Assembly (NCBI RefSeq): GCF_001294465.1
Contig: NZ_LGAA01000011.1
Span: 62,001-126,000, forward strand
DNA from: Moellerella wisconsensis ATCC 35017
GTDB lineage: Bacteria > Pseudomonadota > Gammaproteobacteria > Enterobacterales > Enterobacteriaceae
DNA length: 64,000 bases
Reading direction: 5' to 3'
Shown here: piece by piece, positions 27,469-37,731 of the stretch
Layout of the letters: every line of letters starts with the position of its first letter
How positions within the stretch are numbered: the first letter of the stretch is position 1
Notes under the pieces: generated by a model
What the model was told of the DNA's origin: nothing
The model's input: only the letters and a program-made list of their open reading frames with translations
Databases searched by the model: none
Made by a program: the position numbers and the translations under genes

Positions 27469-29909
27469 TTTGGCGTTGGTTTTGGCGTGAATGGAAAACG
27501 CCTTCGCTATTGATAGTGTGGTTAGCATTAACTTTGGCGGTAGCCTGTGTGCTGGCGTTAGGGCGGATTAGTGATCGAATAGAAAACAGCATGAGTTATC
27601 AGAGCCGTGAATTATTAGCCGGTGATCTGGTGCTGCGATCTTCGCATCCAATCGATGAAACCTGGCTACAGCAGGCAAAAGAAGACGGTTTAACCGTCAG
27701 TCGGCAGTTGAGCTTTTCGACCATGACTTATGGATCATCGGCGCTGGATGCTGTGCCCCAATTGGCGTTAGTCAAAGCTGTCGATCACGCTTATCCACTG
27801 TATGGCGATTTAATCACCGATCCGCCGGGATTACGGCCGCAAAAAGGCCAGGTACTGGTTGCGCCTCGGTTATTGGATCTGCTCGAGGTTAAGGTGGGTG
27901 ATACCATTGATGTGGGTGATAGCGCGTTGGTTATTTCAGGGGTGTTATTGCAAGAGCCGGACAGTGGATTTAACCCGTTTCAAATTGCGCCAAAAGTGTT
28001 AATTGATTGGCAAGATGCGCTGGCTACAGGGGCTATCCAGACGGGCAGTCGCTTAACCTATCGCGATATGTTTGCCGGCCCAACGGCTTCAATTGATGCC
28101 TTCGAGGCACGTTATAACCCCGAATTAAGAAGCGATCAGCGTTGGTATACGCTGAATCAAGACAGCGGTGCGGTCGCGAAAACGTTTCAACGTGCTCAGC
28201 AATTTTTACTGCTATCGGTGCTGTTGACTCTGTTGTTAGCCATTGCGGCGATTGCTATCTCAATGGCACATTATTGCCGCAGTCGCCATCAGTTGATTGC
28301 GGTCCTTAAAACTTTAGGTGCAGGGCGTAACGCCTTACGCCAATGGATTATTGGCCAATGGTTAGTGATTTTAGTTGCCGCCACTGCTGTAGGTTCATTG
28401 TTGGGGCTAGGATTTGAAGCTATTTTAATCCATATTTTAGGCGCGATGTTACCCAAAGAGCTACCGGCACCGGGGTATTGGCCATGGGGATGGGCCGTAG
28501 GCACTTTGTTTGCCATTGCCTTGCTGGTGGGATTACGCCCGTATCGTCAGTTAATGGCCACTCAGCCATCGCGAGTCCTGCGTAATGATATTTCGGCGCC
28601 GGTTTGGCGCTTATCGTTCTATTTACCCATCATGGGATCCATCGTGATTGGCGGCTTATTGTTGTTGGTCGGGGTTAAGCCGCTGTTATGGTCTATTTTA
28701 GCCGGAATAGTGATGGTTGCTGTGTTGTTGGCCCTGTTCGGTTGGCTCGGTTTATGGCTATTACGCCAATGTAAATTCCGTCAATTGAGTGTGCGTTTAT
28801 CGGTGAATCGACTCTTACGCCAGCCACTACAGACTATTACTCAGATGAGTGCTTTCTCTTTATCCTTCATGCTATTAGCATTATTGATTTTAGTTCGGGG
28901 CGATTTATTAGACCGCTGGCAGCAACAATTACCGGCAGACAGCCCGAATTACTTCTTGATCAATATGAGCCAACCGCAGATCCCCCCGGTGACCGAATTA
29001 TTGGCGCGCCATCAAGTTAAACCCACGGCATTTTATCCGGTGATATTGGCACGTTTAACTGAAATTAATGCAATCCCTGCGCTGCAATGGGCAGATGAAA
29101 TTGCTCCTAATAGTAATACAGTACGGCGTGAGCTTAACCTAACATGGCAGCAGTCACTGCCGGAGGCTAATGTGCTGGATGTTGGTGTTTGGCCACCTAA
29201 AGCCGGTGAAGTCTCTATTGAACAAACCGTCGCCAAAGAATTACAGTTAAAACTGGGGGATAAATTAACATTCAATGCCGATACTCACCCGTTTACTGCC
29301 ACGGTAAGCAGCATTCGAACTGTTGATTGGGAAAGTTTGCGACCTAACTTCTTCTTTATTTTCCCTGAATCGACTTTAGCCAACATGCCGACCACTTGGC
29401 TGAGCAGTTTCCATTATGACGGTGATGGTAAGTTACTTACTGAGATCAATCGTGCTTTCCCGACGATCAACGTGCTTGATACTGGCGCCATGATTTCGCA
29501 AATTCAGCAAATTTTACAACAGGTTAGCCAAGCATTAGAAGTCATGGTCGTGCTGGTTATTTTTTGTGGACTGTTGCTGTTATTAGCCCAAATTCAAGTA
29601 GGAATGAGCCAGCGTGAATTAGAGCTGGTCGTTTATCGTACCTTAGGGGCCAGTAAAAAACTGATGCGTCGTACTCTGTGGTGTGAGTTTGCACTGTTGG
29701 GATTAATGGCCGGTTTGGCAGCCGCTTTTGGGGCAGAGGTCGCTTTATGGTTATTACAGACCCAAGTTTTTGATTTCCCTTGGCAACCTGAATGGCGCAT
29801 GTGGATTGGATTACCGCTGGGTGCGGCTTTGTTACTGTCAATGTGTGGCGGTTGGTTAGGGATTAGGTTATTGAATAATAACAATCAGCATCGGCGCTAT
29901 TCGGCATAG
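27465..29909 (+). CDS. ybbP: YbbP, FtsX/MacB-type ABC permease
   Basis: An 814-residue inner-membrane permease with an N-terminal membrane segment, a periplasmic domain (about 45-240), a first FtsX core of membrane segments (about 245-430), a second periplasmic region and a final group of segments (from about 690). FtsX-type motifs such as LLLSVLLTLLLAIAAIAISM and the LVVYRTLGASKKLM loop are clear. E. coli YbbP has 804 residues. It is translationally coupled to ybbA. In E. coli an rhs locus follows; here a tandem repeat, a terminator and an MFS gene do. Confidence 0.92.
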   Translation: MIWRWFWREWKTPSLLIVWLALTLAVACVLALGRISDRIENSMSYQSRELLAGDLVLRSSHPIDETWLQQAKEDGLTVSRQLSFSTMTYGSSALDAVPQLALVKAVDHAYPLYGDLITDPPGLRPQKGQVLVAPRLLDLLEVKVGDTIDVGDSALVISGVLLQEPDSGFNPFQIAPKVLIDWQDALATGAIQTGSRLTYRDMFAGPTASIDAFEARYNPELRSDQRWYTLNQDSGAVAKTFQRAQQFLLLSVLLTLLLAIAAIAISMAHYCRSRHQLIAVLKTLGAGRNALRQWIIGQWLVILVAATAVGSLLGLGFEAILIHILGAMLPKELPAPGYWPWGWAVGTLFAIALLVGLRPYRQLMATQPSRVLRNDISAPVWRLSFYLPIMGSIVIGGLLLLVGVKPLLWSILAGIVMVAVLLALFGWLGLWLLRQCKFRQLSVRLSVNRLLRQPLQTITQMSAFSLSFMLLALLILVRGDLLDRWQQQLPADSPNYFLINMSQPQIPPVTELLARHQVKPTAFYPVILARLTEINAIPALQWADEIAPNSNTVRRELNLTWQQSLPEANVLDVGVWPPKAGEVSIEQTVAKELQLKLGDKLTFNADTHPFTATVSSIRTVDWESLRPNFFFIFPESTLANMPTTWLSSFHYDGDGKLLTEINRAFPTINVLDTGAMISQIQQILQQVSQALEVMVVLVIFCGLLLLLAQIQVGMSQRELELVVYRTLGASKKLMRRTLWCEFALLGLMAGLAAAFGAEVALWLLQTQVFDFPWQPEWRMWIGLPLGAALLLSMCGGWLGIRLLNNNNQHRRYSA

Positions 29910-29924
29910 TTATTAGTAATATAG

Positions 29925-29986
29925 CTATTGCCGCACAGCTATTACGGCACAGTTATTACAGTATCGTTATTGCCGTACCGTTATTA
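29925..29986. repeat. 14-bp imperfect tandem repeat after ybbP
   Basis: Four full units (29925-29938, 29939-29952, 29953-29966, 29967-29980) and a partial fifth share the form CTATTGCCGCACAG or TTATTRCNGTACCG. The array sits between the ybbP stop and its terminator, so it would be transcribed. Confidence 0.75.
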
Positions 29987-30021
29987 AAAAATAGCGTATA
30001 TTGTGATGTTAACTGAGCATA

Positions 30022-30062
30022 AAACAGCCCGAATCAATAACACGGTTCGGGCTGTTTTTTTA
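30022..30062. terminator. Terminator between ybbP and the convergent MFS gene
   Basis: AAACAGCCCGAA (30022-30033) pairs with TTCGGGCTGTTT (30046-30057), then T to 30061. On the minus strand the stem is followed by TTTTATG, so it probably acts both ways. Confidence 0.85.
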
Positions 30063-30089
30063 GCGGTTTTTGCTAGTTAAATCGCTGGA

Positions 30090-31331
30090 TTATTTCAATA
30101 CTGGCGGGCGCATCAGTAAAGTGAAAATCAAGATAATCACTACAGGGGCGGCGATAACCAGAAAGGCCGGCGTAAAACTGTGAGTATAATCTTTGATTGC
30201 CCCGGCAAAGAAAGGCGCTAAACAGGCCAAGGTAGAAATAAGATTGACCACCGAGAATAGTTCCAGATAAGGGCCTCGGCCAAAATAGTTAGAGAGCAGT
30301 ACACTGGAGGCCAAAAAGGTCATACCGTAGCCAATACCGACACACAGTGTAAACATCAGCAGCCAAAACCATGACGTAGCAATACTCAATGAAATCAAGC
30401 CAATAACGATTATCCCTAAGCTGCAAATTAACAGCTTTTTAGGATCCAGCCATTCCCCCGCCGCGCCACCCAGTAAGCGTGAAAAGGCGTTAACAAAAGC
30501 CATGGTGCTTAATAATGACACCGCAATCGTCAGGCTAAAGCCGCGATCTTCAATATGTGCCACTGCGAAGCTGTTAACGGTGATCCCACACCATAAAAAT
30601 GCGGTATAGGTGGCGGCAATTAAATAGAATTGCCAAGTGCGTAACGCGCGTCGAGCGGTCCAAATATCTTTGGTACGATAAATCGCTTTAGGGGGTTCCG
30701 CCGCTTGTTTTTGCATAATGTTTTTAGCATGAGCCCGTTCTTTATCCCCCTCACGCAGAGTACACAAAGTGATAAAGGTGACCACAGAAAGATAAAGCGC
30801 GCACAGGATCCAATGTATTCGCCACGAGCCCATTTGATTCGAGGCGTAAAAGTAAATCCACGGCCCGGCCACGCCGCCCAATCCACCGATAGTAAAATAC
30901 AACCCAAACGCCATCGATTGTTTTTCAAACAAGCGTGAAATAACGTAAGTCCCCGGCACGGTGGCTAAAAAAGTAAAGCCAATGCCTAATAAGGCGGTGC
31001 CTAAAAAATAGGTGCTGATATTTTGGGTAATATATAAGCTATAAAATCCGCCAATAAAGACCAATGTGCCAAACAATAAAGTCAGACGCACACCGATATT
31101 GCGAATAAAAATAGAGGGTAAAAAGCTGGATAACCCGCAGGTCAGCCCCAGTAAGGTGAATCCAAACCCGGCTTCTGTCCAACTCCATTTTAGTTCATCT
31201 ATCATACCCGGCAGCACCACTCCCAGAGAGGTAAAGGTGGTCGCAGTAGCTAGAAAATAAATCGCGCCTAATAAAATCAGGATGCTCCACTGATAGAGAG
31301 CACTGAAGTGTGGGGACGGTTGTGATGTCAT
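30090..31331 (-). CDS. MFS transporter, substrate unknown
   Basis: A 413-residue major facilitator superfamily protein with twelve predicted membrane segments and a central cytoplasmic loop (about 195-235, rich in Lys/Glu). The layout and segments such as WSWTEAGFGFTLLGLTCG and FGLYFTIGGLGGVAGPW resemble the monocarboxylate/oxalate-formate type families, but the substrate cannot be read from sequence. It stands alone between ybbP and purK, a place where E. coli has rhs and allantoin genes, and is therefore an insertion relative to E. coli. The start is GC-rich enough and preceded by a non-canonical ribosome site. Confidence 0.8.
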   Translation of the reverse strand: MTSQPSPHFSALYQWSILILLGAIYFLATATTFTSLGVVLPGMIDELKWSWTEAGFGFTLLGLTCGLSSFLPSIFIRNIGVRLTLLFGTLVFIGGFYSLYITQNISTYFLGTALLGIGFTFLATVPGTYVISRLFEKQSMAFGLYFTIGGLGGVAGPWIYFYASNQMGSWRIHWILCALYLSVVTFITLCTLREGDKERAHAKNIMQKQAAEPPKAIYRTKDIWTARRALRTWQFYLIAATYTAFLWCGITVNSFAVAHIEDRGFSLTIAVSLLSTMAFVNAFSRLLGGAAGEWLDPKKLLICSLGIIVIGLISLSIATSWFWLLMFTLCVGIGYGMTFLASSVLLSNYFGRGPYLELFSVVNLISTLACLAPFFAGAIKDYTHSFTPAFLVIAAPVVIILIFTLLMRPPVLK

Positions 31332-31514
31332 TAACGCTCCAAAACGTGACTCATCATACGTTGGTTGCCACTGGCTCGGGAGCGCGGCAGTTCAAGGTAG
31401 GTTGAGTAAAACTCGTCATGCTGTTCTTAAGATCTTTCATTGCCGCAGAAATCTTTATTGTTGGCCGCAATATTGACCAAGAAAATGCGATCCCTTCAAG
31501 AATAGAATAACGAT

Positions 31515-31550
31515 AAAAAATAGCTTAATGCCCGAGAGTGCAGCTCGGGC
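31515..31550 (-). terminator. Probable terminator of purEK
   Basis: GCCCGAG (31530-31536) pairs with CTCGGGC (31544-31550). On the minus strand a T-rich stretch with six T (31520-31515) follows about nine bases later. No gene is seen in the remaining 31332-31619 gap. Confidence 0.65.
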
Positions 31551-31619
31551 AAAGTTGGTTCAAAATGGGGATTGGCCATTAAGATATGGCGCTATTTTGG
31601 CTGTTTATGGCGCAGACTA

Positions 31620-32687
31620 CTAGCTTAATTTTATTTTTGCCCACTCAATGCCGCTTTGATACTCTGGCGGCAATAATGTCACCAAGACATCCAACGTAGC
31701 GGTGAGGGTATCATTGTCTGGATGCGAGAGATTAAGATGGCCAACTTTACGCGCTGGGCGCACCTCTTTTTGATACCAATGCAGATGAACTAATGATAAA
31801 TCAAGCCATTGCAGATTAACCTCGGTACCGATTAAATTGACCATAACGGCCGGGCAATAGACTTCGGGCTCCGGCAGAGGCAGATTTAAAATCGCCCGCA
31901 GATGCAGTTCAAATTGACTGATAGTGGCGCCGTTTTGGGTCCAATGACCGCTATTGTGGACCCGAGGCGCTAACTCATTAATCAGTAACTGATCACCGAC
32001 AATAAAGCATTCCATCGCCATTACGCCGACATAGTCTAAATTATTCATTACCGCCGTCAGCATAGATTCAGCTTGCTGTTGACGGTGGGAGAGATGTTTC
32101 GGGAAGGCGACACTGGTGCGTAAAATACCGTCTTGATGCAGATTATGAGTCATCGGATAAAACACGGTTTTTCCGCTGGCATTCCGAGCGCCAATAATCG
32201 ACACCTCGCCATCGAAAGGGATCCCTTGTTCGACAATAGCTTGGCCGTAGATCTCTGGAGGTAAAGCGGCTTCATCACCGGGTTTAATCCGCCACTGGCC
32301 GCGGCCGTCATAACCGCCAGTTCTGCGTTTAACAATCAAAAAATTTCCTAGCGAGGCAAACAGCTCAGGCCATTGATCTGGCGATTCAAGCGCGACCCAA
32401 GGCGAAGTCGCGAGCGATAGCGAATCTAATAACTGTTTTTGCGGTAATCGGTCGGCTAACCGTGGGAAAATATCGCGATTAATAAACGCATTATGGCCCG
32501 CCAACTCTCGAGTTAACGGGGTTTCTGGCCAGCGTTCAATTTCAGCCGTAATCACGCTTTGCTGATAAGGAACTGACTCCGGCTCGGCATCGATACCAAT
32601 CGGATAAACGGCTATTCCCAGCGGTTCACCTGCTTGGCGCAGCATTCGTCCTAATTGACCATTACCTAAGACACAGACTGGTTTCAT
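31620..32687 (-). CDS. purK: N5-carboxyaminoimidazole ribonucleotide synthase PurK
   Basis: ATP-grasp enzyme that converts AIR, bicarbonate and ATP to N5-CAIR in purine synthesis. The 355-residue protein has the N-terminal VCVLGNGQLGRMLRQAGE, the ATP-grasp loop VKRRTGGYDGRGQW, and ELAPRVHNSGHWTQNG near the C-terminal third. Same length as E. coli PurK (355). Its ATG shares one base with the purE stop (TAATG), so translation is coupled. Confidence 0.96.
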   Translation of the reverse strand: MKPVCVLGNGQLGRMLRQAGEPLGIAVYPIGIDAEPESVPYQQSVITAEIERWPETPLTRELAGHNAFINRDIFPRLADRLPQKQLLDSLSLATSPWVALESPDQWPELFASLGNFLIVKRRTGGYDGRGQWRIKPGDEAALPPEIYGQAIVEQGIPFDGEVSIIGARNASGKTVFYPMTHNLHQDGILRTSVAFPKHLSHRQQQAESMLTAVMNNLDYVGVMAMECFIVGDQLLINELAPRVHNSGHWTQNGATISQFELHLRAILNLPLPEPEVYCPAVMVNLIGTEVNLQWLDLSLVHLHWYQKEVRPARKVGHLNLSHPDNDTLTATLDVLVTLLPPEYQSGIEWAKIKLS

Positions 32688-33199
32688 TATGCCTCCCGCG
32701 GATCTGGATTATCGAGAACATCGTTAGTTTGCTTTTCACGCCACAGCGACAGACGACTAAATAGCGAAGCGTCATGGATAGCGAGAATTTGTGCGGCTAA
32801 TAATGCGGCATTGCCCGCGCCAGCTTTACCAATTGCCAAGGTACCGACCGGGATCCCTTTAGGCATTTGAACTATCGAATATAAGCTATCGACGCCACTT
32901 AAGGCAGCGCTTTGGACCGGCACGCCTAATACCGGAACCAATGTTTTGGCAGCGATCATACCGGGTAAATGCGCGGCTCCCCCCGCTCCAGCAATAATAA
33001 CCTCAAAACCTCGTTGTTTGGCCTGTTCAGCAAAAGAAAATAGTTTATCTGGCGTCCGGTGGGCCGAGACGATTTCAACATGAAAAGGTAAGTCTAACTC
33101 GGTCAGAATATCAGCGGCATGTTGCATGGTGGACCAGTCACTTTTAGATCCCATGACGATAGCAATTTTTGCTGCTGGGGGTACGGCGTGGGTGGTCAT
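32687..33199 (-). CDS. purE: N5-CAIR mutase PurE (class I)
   Basis: Moves the carboxyl group from N5-CAIR to C4, giving CAIR. The 170-residue protein contains the class I signatures [16 protein letters not shown] and [15 protein letters not shown]. The partner purK follows directly. A PurR operator sits about 85 bases upstream of the start, in line with repression of purEK by purines in E. coli. Confidence 0.96.
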   Translation of the reverse strand: MTTHAVPPAAKIAIVMGSKSDWSTMQHAADILTELDLPFHVEIVSAHRTPDKLFSFAEQAKQRGFEVIIAGAGGAAHLPGMIAAKTLVPVLGVPVQSAALSGVDSLYSIVQMPKGIPVGTLAIGKAGAGNAALLAAQILAIHDASLFSRLSLWREKQTNDVLDNPDPREA

Positions 33200-33280
33200 T
33201 GGGAAGAGGCTCCTTTATTGATCTCTGGCATATTTAATCAAATCATTTATAACGCCGATGATATCACGGTATAACAGTAA

Positions 33281-33295
33281 GGAAAACGTTTGCGT
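33281..33295. promoter_or_regulatory. PurR operator upstream of purEK
   Basis: Read on the minus strand the site is ACGCAAACGTTTTCC, an almost perfect match to the PurR consensus ACGCAAACGTTTNCGT and to the E. coli purE operator. Otherwise the gap 33200-33536 holds only an unsupported 90-codon frame on the plus strand (from TTG 33290). Confidence 0.88.
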
Positions 33296-33536
33296 GAGGC
33301 TGATTTAGCCAAATTATGCCAATTTTTATTATTTATTGCCGCTCAATATTTTATGCCAAACTTTTTATCGCCAACATTTTATGCTACGAGTACGGCAAGC
33401 ACGGCACCGGATAATCAGCATGAAAAATACATTGCTGAACCGCCAGTCAAACTGTGGACAGGTTTTGGAAATATCGTTGGGGATATGGTTAAGCTGACCG
33501 CTGAACAGGGTGGGGGGATTAGCAGCCGCCTAGCAG

Positions 33537-34259
33537 TTAAAAAGGAAACGAAATTAAGGTAATTCCTTGTGCATTAATCACAAATGCAGAGCCTTCGTGG
33601 TGCCATGCCCCGAGTACACCGCGAAAATAATGTTGATCATGATGGATAATTTCATGAATTGCAGGGCGATGAGTATGGCCGTGGATCATCCAATCGGCGT
33701 GATAGTGCTCTAATTGCTCAATCACCGCTTGTGGATTAACATCCATAATCGACTCCGCTTTCATACGGCTGGCTTGTCGGCTATTTTGACGCATTTTTTG
33801 TGCGATACGGCGGCGAATAAACAGTGGTAAGGCCAAAAATAAACGCTGGATCCACGGTGTATGCACTTTTTTGCGGTAATTTTGGTAGGCTTGATCATCA
33901 GTACATAGCGTATCGCCATGCAGTAAAAGTATTTTTTGACCGTACAATTCGATCAGATGCGATTGGGCTAAAATAGTCATTCCGCATTGCTTGGCATAGC
34001 GTTGGCCGAGCAAAAAATCACGATTACCGTGCATAAAATAGCATTTAACCCCTTGCTGTTGAAGGTAGTTTAGCGCCTCAGCAATTTGGGTATGCAACGG
34101 ATTGGGATCATCATCGCCAATCCAATAATTAAAGAAATCACCCAGAATATACAGCTGCTCAGCATGAACCGCTTGCTGATAAATAAAATTAATAAAACCG
34201 GCGGTGATCGCCGGTTCATCTTCACTTAAGTGCAAATCTGCAATAATCAGTGTCGACAT
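33537..34259 (-). CDS. lpxH: UDP-2,3-diacylglucosamine diphosphatase LpxH
   Basis: Cleaves UDP-2,3-diacylglucosamine to lipid X in lipid A synthesis, at the inner-membrane surface. The 240-residue metallophosphatase has the metal-site motifs [26 protein letters not shown] and [10 protein letters not shown] in order. Length as in E. coli. It lies 12 bases downstream of ppiB on the same strand, as in E. coli. Confidence 0.95.
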   Translation of the reverse strand: MSTLIIADLHLSEDEPAITAGFINFIYQQAVHAEQLYILGDFFNYWIGDDDPNPLHTQIAEALNYLQQQGVKCYFMHGNRDFLLGQRYAKQCGMTILAQSHLIELYGQKILLLHGDTLCTDDQAYQNYRKKVHTPWIQRLFLALPLFIRRRIAQKMRQNSRQASRMKAESIMDVNPQAVIEQLEHYHADWMIHGHTHRPAIHEIIHHDQHYFRGVLGAWHHEGSAFVINAQGITLISFPF

Positions 34260-34271
34260 AAATTGTCTGAA

Positions 34272-34766
34272 TTATTCGCTGATAGTTACGTTAGTGATAA
34301 TAACGTCTTCGCGTGGCACATCTTGGTGTAAACCACTGCGACCGGTTGAAACAGATTTGATTTTATCTACCACATCCATGCCTTCAACCACTTCAGCAAA
34401 TACACAGTAGCCCCAACCATCTGGGCGCTCTGAACGGAAGTTCAGGAAGTCATTATCAACCACGTTGATAAAAAACTGAGCAGTTGCAGAATGAGGATCG
34501 TTAGTACGCGCCATTGCCAGCGTACCACGGCTGTTTTTTAAGCCATTATTGGCTTCATTTTTAATCTCAGCCTTGGTTTCTTTTTGTTTCATGCCTGGTT
34601 CAAAACCACCGCCTTGGATCATGAAACCGTTAATAACACGGTGGAAAATAGTATTATTGTAGAAGCCTTCACGGCAGTAGTTTAAAAAGTTCTCTACAGT
34701 CACTGGTGCTTTATCATCAAAAGTTTTAATAACGATATCACCGTGATTGGTATGAAAAGTAACCAT
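34272..34766 (-). CDS. ppiB: Peptidyl-prolyl isomerase B (cyclophilin)
   Basis: A cytoplasmic cyclophilin of 164 residues that catalyses proline cis-trans isomerisation. Core motifs [25 protein letters not shown] and [11 protein letters not shown] are present. No signal peptide, which separates it from periplasmic PpiA. Forms a probable two-gene unit with lpxH and is divergent from cysS. Confidence 0.95.
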   Translation of the reverse strand: MVTFHTNHGDIVIKTFDDKAPVTVENFLNYCREGFYNNTIFHRVINGFMIQGGGFEPGMKQKETKAEIKNEANNGLKNSRGTLAMARTNDPHSATAQFFINVVDNDFLNFRSERPDGWGYCVFAEVVEGMDVVDKIKSVSTGRSGLHQDVPREDVIITNVTISE

Positions 34767-35360
34767 AATAGCATTCCTGAATAATTGTTATTTATTTGCC
34801 CTTTAATGGGCATTAAGATCACAAAGTTTATATCATAGATGAAGCTTGGCGTCAGCTATTCTGCAAACATAGCTGTGATATTAACGATTATTTATCAATG
34901 TTTATTCCGTCTATTTTTAGTGCCAGCTTATGCGCAATCCATTTGATCATCGGAATATGTTTGGCGATTAAGTTTATTGCTTAAAAGGGGGACATTAATT
35001 GATGATACTGCGAGCGAAATGGCTCATATGCAGATAGCGCGGGAGCAAATACCGGCAGTGCGGTCGGTGTTCAGGCAGGCATCTATATAAGAATAACATC
35101 CGTTGCAATCTGTATAAGATAAGGCTTCAATACCCACTGAGTTAGCATTTAATCCAGCATGATAGACCTAAGCCGGTATTAAACCACGCCAACTTAACTT
35201 ATAATTCATTTTAATACCCGTCATACTTCAGGTTGTTGGCAGGTGGCAACTTCGGTTATTGTTAACTGAGTTTGTCTACCTTTAATTATTACTTTCCTGT
35301 CCACCGAATTATTTTGGGCATATATATTATGTGTACAGCTAAATAAACGGAATAATGTCG
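34767..35360. other. 594-bp ppiB-cysS intergenic region
   Basis: No gene is supported here. It should hold the divergent ppiB and cysS promoters (a TATATTAT stretch lies near 35323). A segment near 35212-35240, TACCCGTCATACTTCAGGTT, looks like a motif I recall as dispersed in front of genes in Yersinia- and Serratia-type genomes. On the minus strand, about 34980 to 34890, a short frame reads IAKHIPMIKWIAHKLALK and stops, perhaps the remnant tail of a lost gene. E. coli has no comparable insert here. Confidence 0.5.
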
Positions 35361-36749
35361 ATGCTACAAATTTTTAATACACTCAGTCGTCAAAAAGAAC
35401 AATTTAAACCTATCCATCCGGGAAAAATAGGGATGTACGTGTGTGGTATTACAATTTACGACTTATGTCATATTGGGCATGGGCGTACCTTTGTTGCATT
35501 CGACGCCATCAGCCGCTATTTACGTTATTTAGGTTATGATTTAACCTACATTCGCAATGTAACCGATATTGACGATAAAATTATTAAACGCGCCGCTGAA
35601 AATAATGAATCCGTCAGTGAATTAACCACCCGTATGCTGGCAGAGATGCACAAAGATTTTGATGCATTAAACATTCTGCGCCCAGACCATGAGCCTAAAG
35701 CTACAGAGCATATCGCAGAAATTATCGAGTTAACCGAGCAATTGATCGAACGTGGCCATGCCTATGTTGCCGATAATGGCGATGTTATGTTTGAAGTCAG
35801 TACCGATGCGGATTACGGCGTACTTTCACGCCAAGATTTAGAGCAATTACAAGCAGGTGCGCGAGTTGAAATCGCTAACGCAAAACGTAACCCAATGGAT
35901 TTTGTGTTATGGAAAATGTCTAAGCCGGGCGAACCAAGTTGGCCATCCCCGTGGGGATTAGGTCGTCCAGGATGGCATATCGAGTGTTCTGCAATGAATG
36001 GCAAACAGCTTGGTCACCATTTTGATATTCATGGCGGTGGTTCAGATTTAATGTTCCCACACCATGAAAATGAAATCGCGCAATCAACCTGTGCCCATGA
36101 CGGCCCTTATGTTAATTACTGGATGCACTCTGGCATGGTGATGATTGATAAAGAAAAAATGTCTAAATCATTGAACAATTTCTTTACCATTCGCGATGTT
36201 TTGGAATATTACGACGCCGAGACTATCCGTTATTTCTTACTTTCTGGCCATTATCGTAGCCAATTGAATTATACCGAAGATAATTTAAAACAGGCACGAA
36301 CGGCATTAGAGCGTTTATACACCGCATTACGTGGCACCGATAAAACTGCGCAACCTGAAGGTGGCGAAGCCTTTAAAGCGCGTTTTATTGAGGCGATGAA
36401 CGATGATTTTAATACGCCAGAAGCCTATTCTGTACTGTTCGATATGGCGCGTGAAATCAATCGCTTAAAAACAGAAGATAGCTCATTAGCTCATGGTTTA
36501 GCCGCGGAATTACGTATTTTAGCGGGGGTTTTAGGATTATTAGAACAAGATCCTGAGCAATTCTTGCAAAGTGGTGCACAGACTGAAAGTGATGAAGATG
36601 TGGCTAAAATTGAAGGGCTAATTAAACAACGTAACGATGCTCGTGCCAACAAACAGTGGGCATTAGCTGATTCCGCCCGTGACCAATTAACTGACATGGG
36701 AATTGTGCTAGAGGATGGGCCACAAGGTACGACTTGGCGCCGTAAATAA
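35361..36749 (+). CDS. cysS: Cysteinyl-tRNA synthetase
   Basis: Charges tRNA(Cys) with cysteine. The 462-residue class I synthetase has the HIGH box HIGHGRTF, zinc-ligand Cys and His residues ([24 protein letters not shown]) and the KMSKS box. An in-frame ATG lies at 35355, but GGAA at 35349-35352 is eight bases from ATG 35361 and only two from the other, and 35361 gives [11 protein letters not shown] as in E. coli (461 residues). The gene is followed by a strong terminator. Confidence 0.96.
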   Translation: MLQIFNTLSRQKEQFKPIHPGKIGMYVCGITIYDLCHIGHGRTFVAFDAISRYLRYLGYDLTYIRNVTDIDDKIIKRAAENNESVSELTTRMLAEMHKDFDALNILRPDHEPKATEHIAEIIELTEQLIERGHAYVADNGDVMFEVSTDADYGVLSRQDLEQLQAGARVEIANAKRNPMDFVLWKMSKPGEPSWPSPWGLGRPGWHIECSAMNGKQLGHHFDIHGGGSDLMFPHHENEIAQSTCAHDGPYVNYWMHSGMVMIDKEKMSKSLNNFFTIRDVLEYYDAETIRYFLLSGHYRSQLNYTEDNLKQARTALERLYTALRGTDKTAQPEGGEAFKARFIEAMNDDFNTPEAYSVLFDMAREINRLKTEDSSLAHGLAAELRILAGVLGLLEQDPEQFLQSGAQTESDEDVAKIEGLIKQRNDARANKQWALADSARDQLTDMGIVLEDGPQGTTWRRK

Positions 36750-36776
36750 TCCTTACTCGCGGATTTCTTTTGATTT

Positions 36777-36806
36777 AAGGGGGCTATTTTGTTGCCCCCT
36801 TTTTTA
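36777..36806 (+). terminator. Rho-independent terminator after cysS
   Basis: AAGGGGGC (36777-36784) pairs with GCCCCCTT (36794-36801), loop of nine bases, then a T run. Confidence 0.9.
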
Positions 36807-36880
36807 TTTGATTGGCTTTAAAACGCTTATTTTATCGGGCGTTAGGCCGCTTTATGGTTAAATACTTGGCTGATGGCCAA

Positions 36881-37552
36881 TTATTTACTCAAGCAGCATT
36901 GCTTATATTTTTTGCCACTGCCGCATGGGCAAGGGTCATTACGACCTATTTTTTCAGCCACGACTACCGGCACATTGAGCGCCTCTTGGTGTGCTATAAC
37001 TCGCTGTGGTTGATAAAATTGGTGCAATTTAACAATGGCGGGTTGAATTGCATGAATGCTTTCGAGCAGTTGTTCTTCGTTCATTTCGCTCAGCAAAGGA
37101 AAGTTTTCTTCCCGGCCGTGCAGGGCGATGGCGTCAAAATCAGCTTGTCGTTCACTCGGTAATCCTGACCAATCTTGTAAGGCAGCACCGCGCATAAAGC
37201 CAAAACACCACTCTTCAACGATCAGATATTCTTTTTCTTGATCTTCGCGGTAATTAAACATGGGTTCGAATTGGTCAGGATAATCGATCAGCGTTTCTTC
37301 AATAATATTGCCTAATTCGAGAATTAAGGTGATAAAACGTTTTAATTCTGCATCAGATTGCCAATCCGGCGTATGCTCTTTACCGCCCCAGATTGCAGGC
37401 ATCCATTCGTTAGGGGGCAAAATTGTCGGGCCGGTAATAATCGCCGTTAACATGCCATCAAGTTCAGACACATCTAGCACAGAGTCTTTATTACCATATT
37501 TGGTTAATATTCTGTTTAGCCAAACAAAATCTTTATCAGTTATTGTGCTCAT
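36881..37552 (-). CDS. yecA: YecA family protein with C-terminal SEC-C zinc motif
   Basis: A 223-residue UPF0149-type protein with a helical N-terminal domain (about 1-180) and a C-terminal SEC-C motif [13 protein letters not shown], which resembles the zinc-binding tail of SecA. E. coli YecA (221 residues) binds metal and ribosomes and has been linked to protein export. In E. coli yecA lies elsewhere on the chromosome, so its place after cysS is a rearrangement. The yecA symbol rests on similar length and domain order; other SEC-C paralogues exist. Confidence 0.82.
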   Translation of the reverse strand: MSTITDKDFVWLNRILTKYGNKDSVLDVSELDGMLTAIITGPTILPPNEWMPAIWGGKEHTPDWQSDAELKRFITLILELGNIIEETLIDYPDQFEPMFNYREDQEKEYLIVEEWCFGFMRGAALQDWSGLPSERQADFDAIALHGREENFPLLSEMNEEQLLESIHAIQPAIVKLHQFYQPQRVIAHQEALNVPVVVAEKIGRNDPCPCGSGKKYKQCCLSK

Positions 37553-37731
37553 GGTGAGTTACCTTTATTTTTAACGGCGATTTATCTTAATCTATCGATT
37601 CTTACCTTCAGAATTAATTTACATACTAAGTTAAACTGCCAAGGGCGCTGTAATATCGCTTGGATTAATGCCCAGAGTGTATAATAAAATTGGGCAAAAT
37701 ACTGATTATATCCATAAATATAGAGTGAATA

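Noticed and set aside
33290-33562. 90-codon frame on the plus strand between purE and lpxH with a signal-peptide-like start
   Set aside because: It starts at TTG inside the PurR operator, has no ribosome site, overlaps the lpxH 3' end and shows no family pattern.
36812-37162. 116-codon plus-strand frame after cysS
   Set aside because: Lies mostly antisense to yecA, whose SEC-C motif identifies the coding strand.
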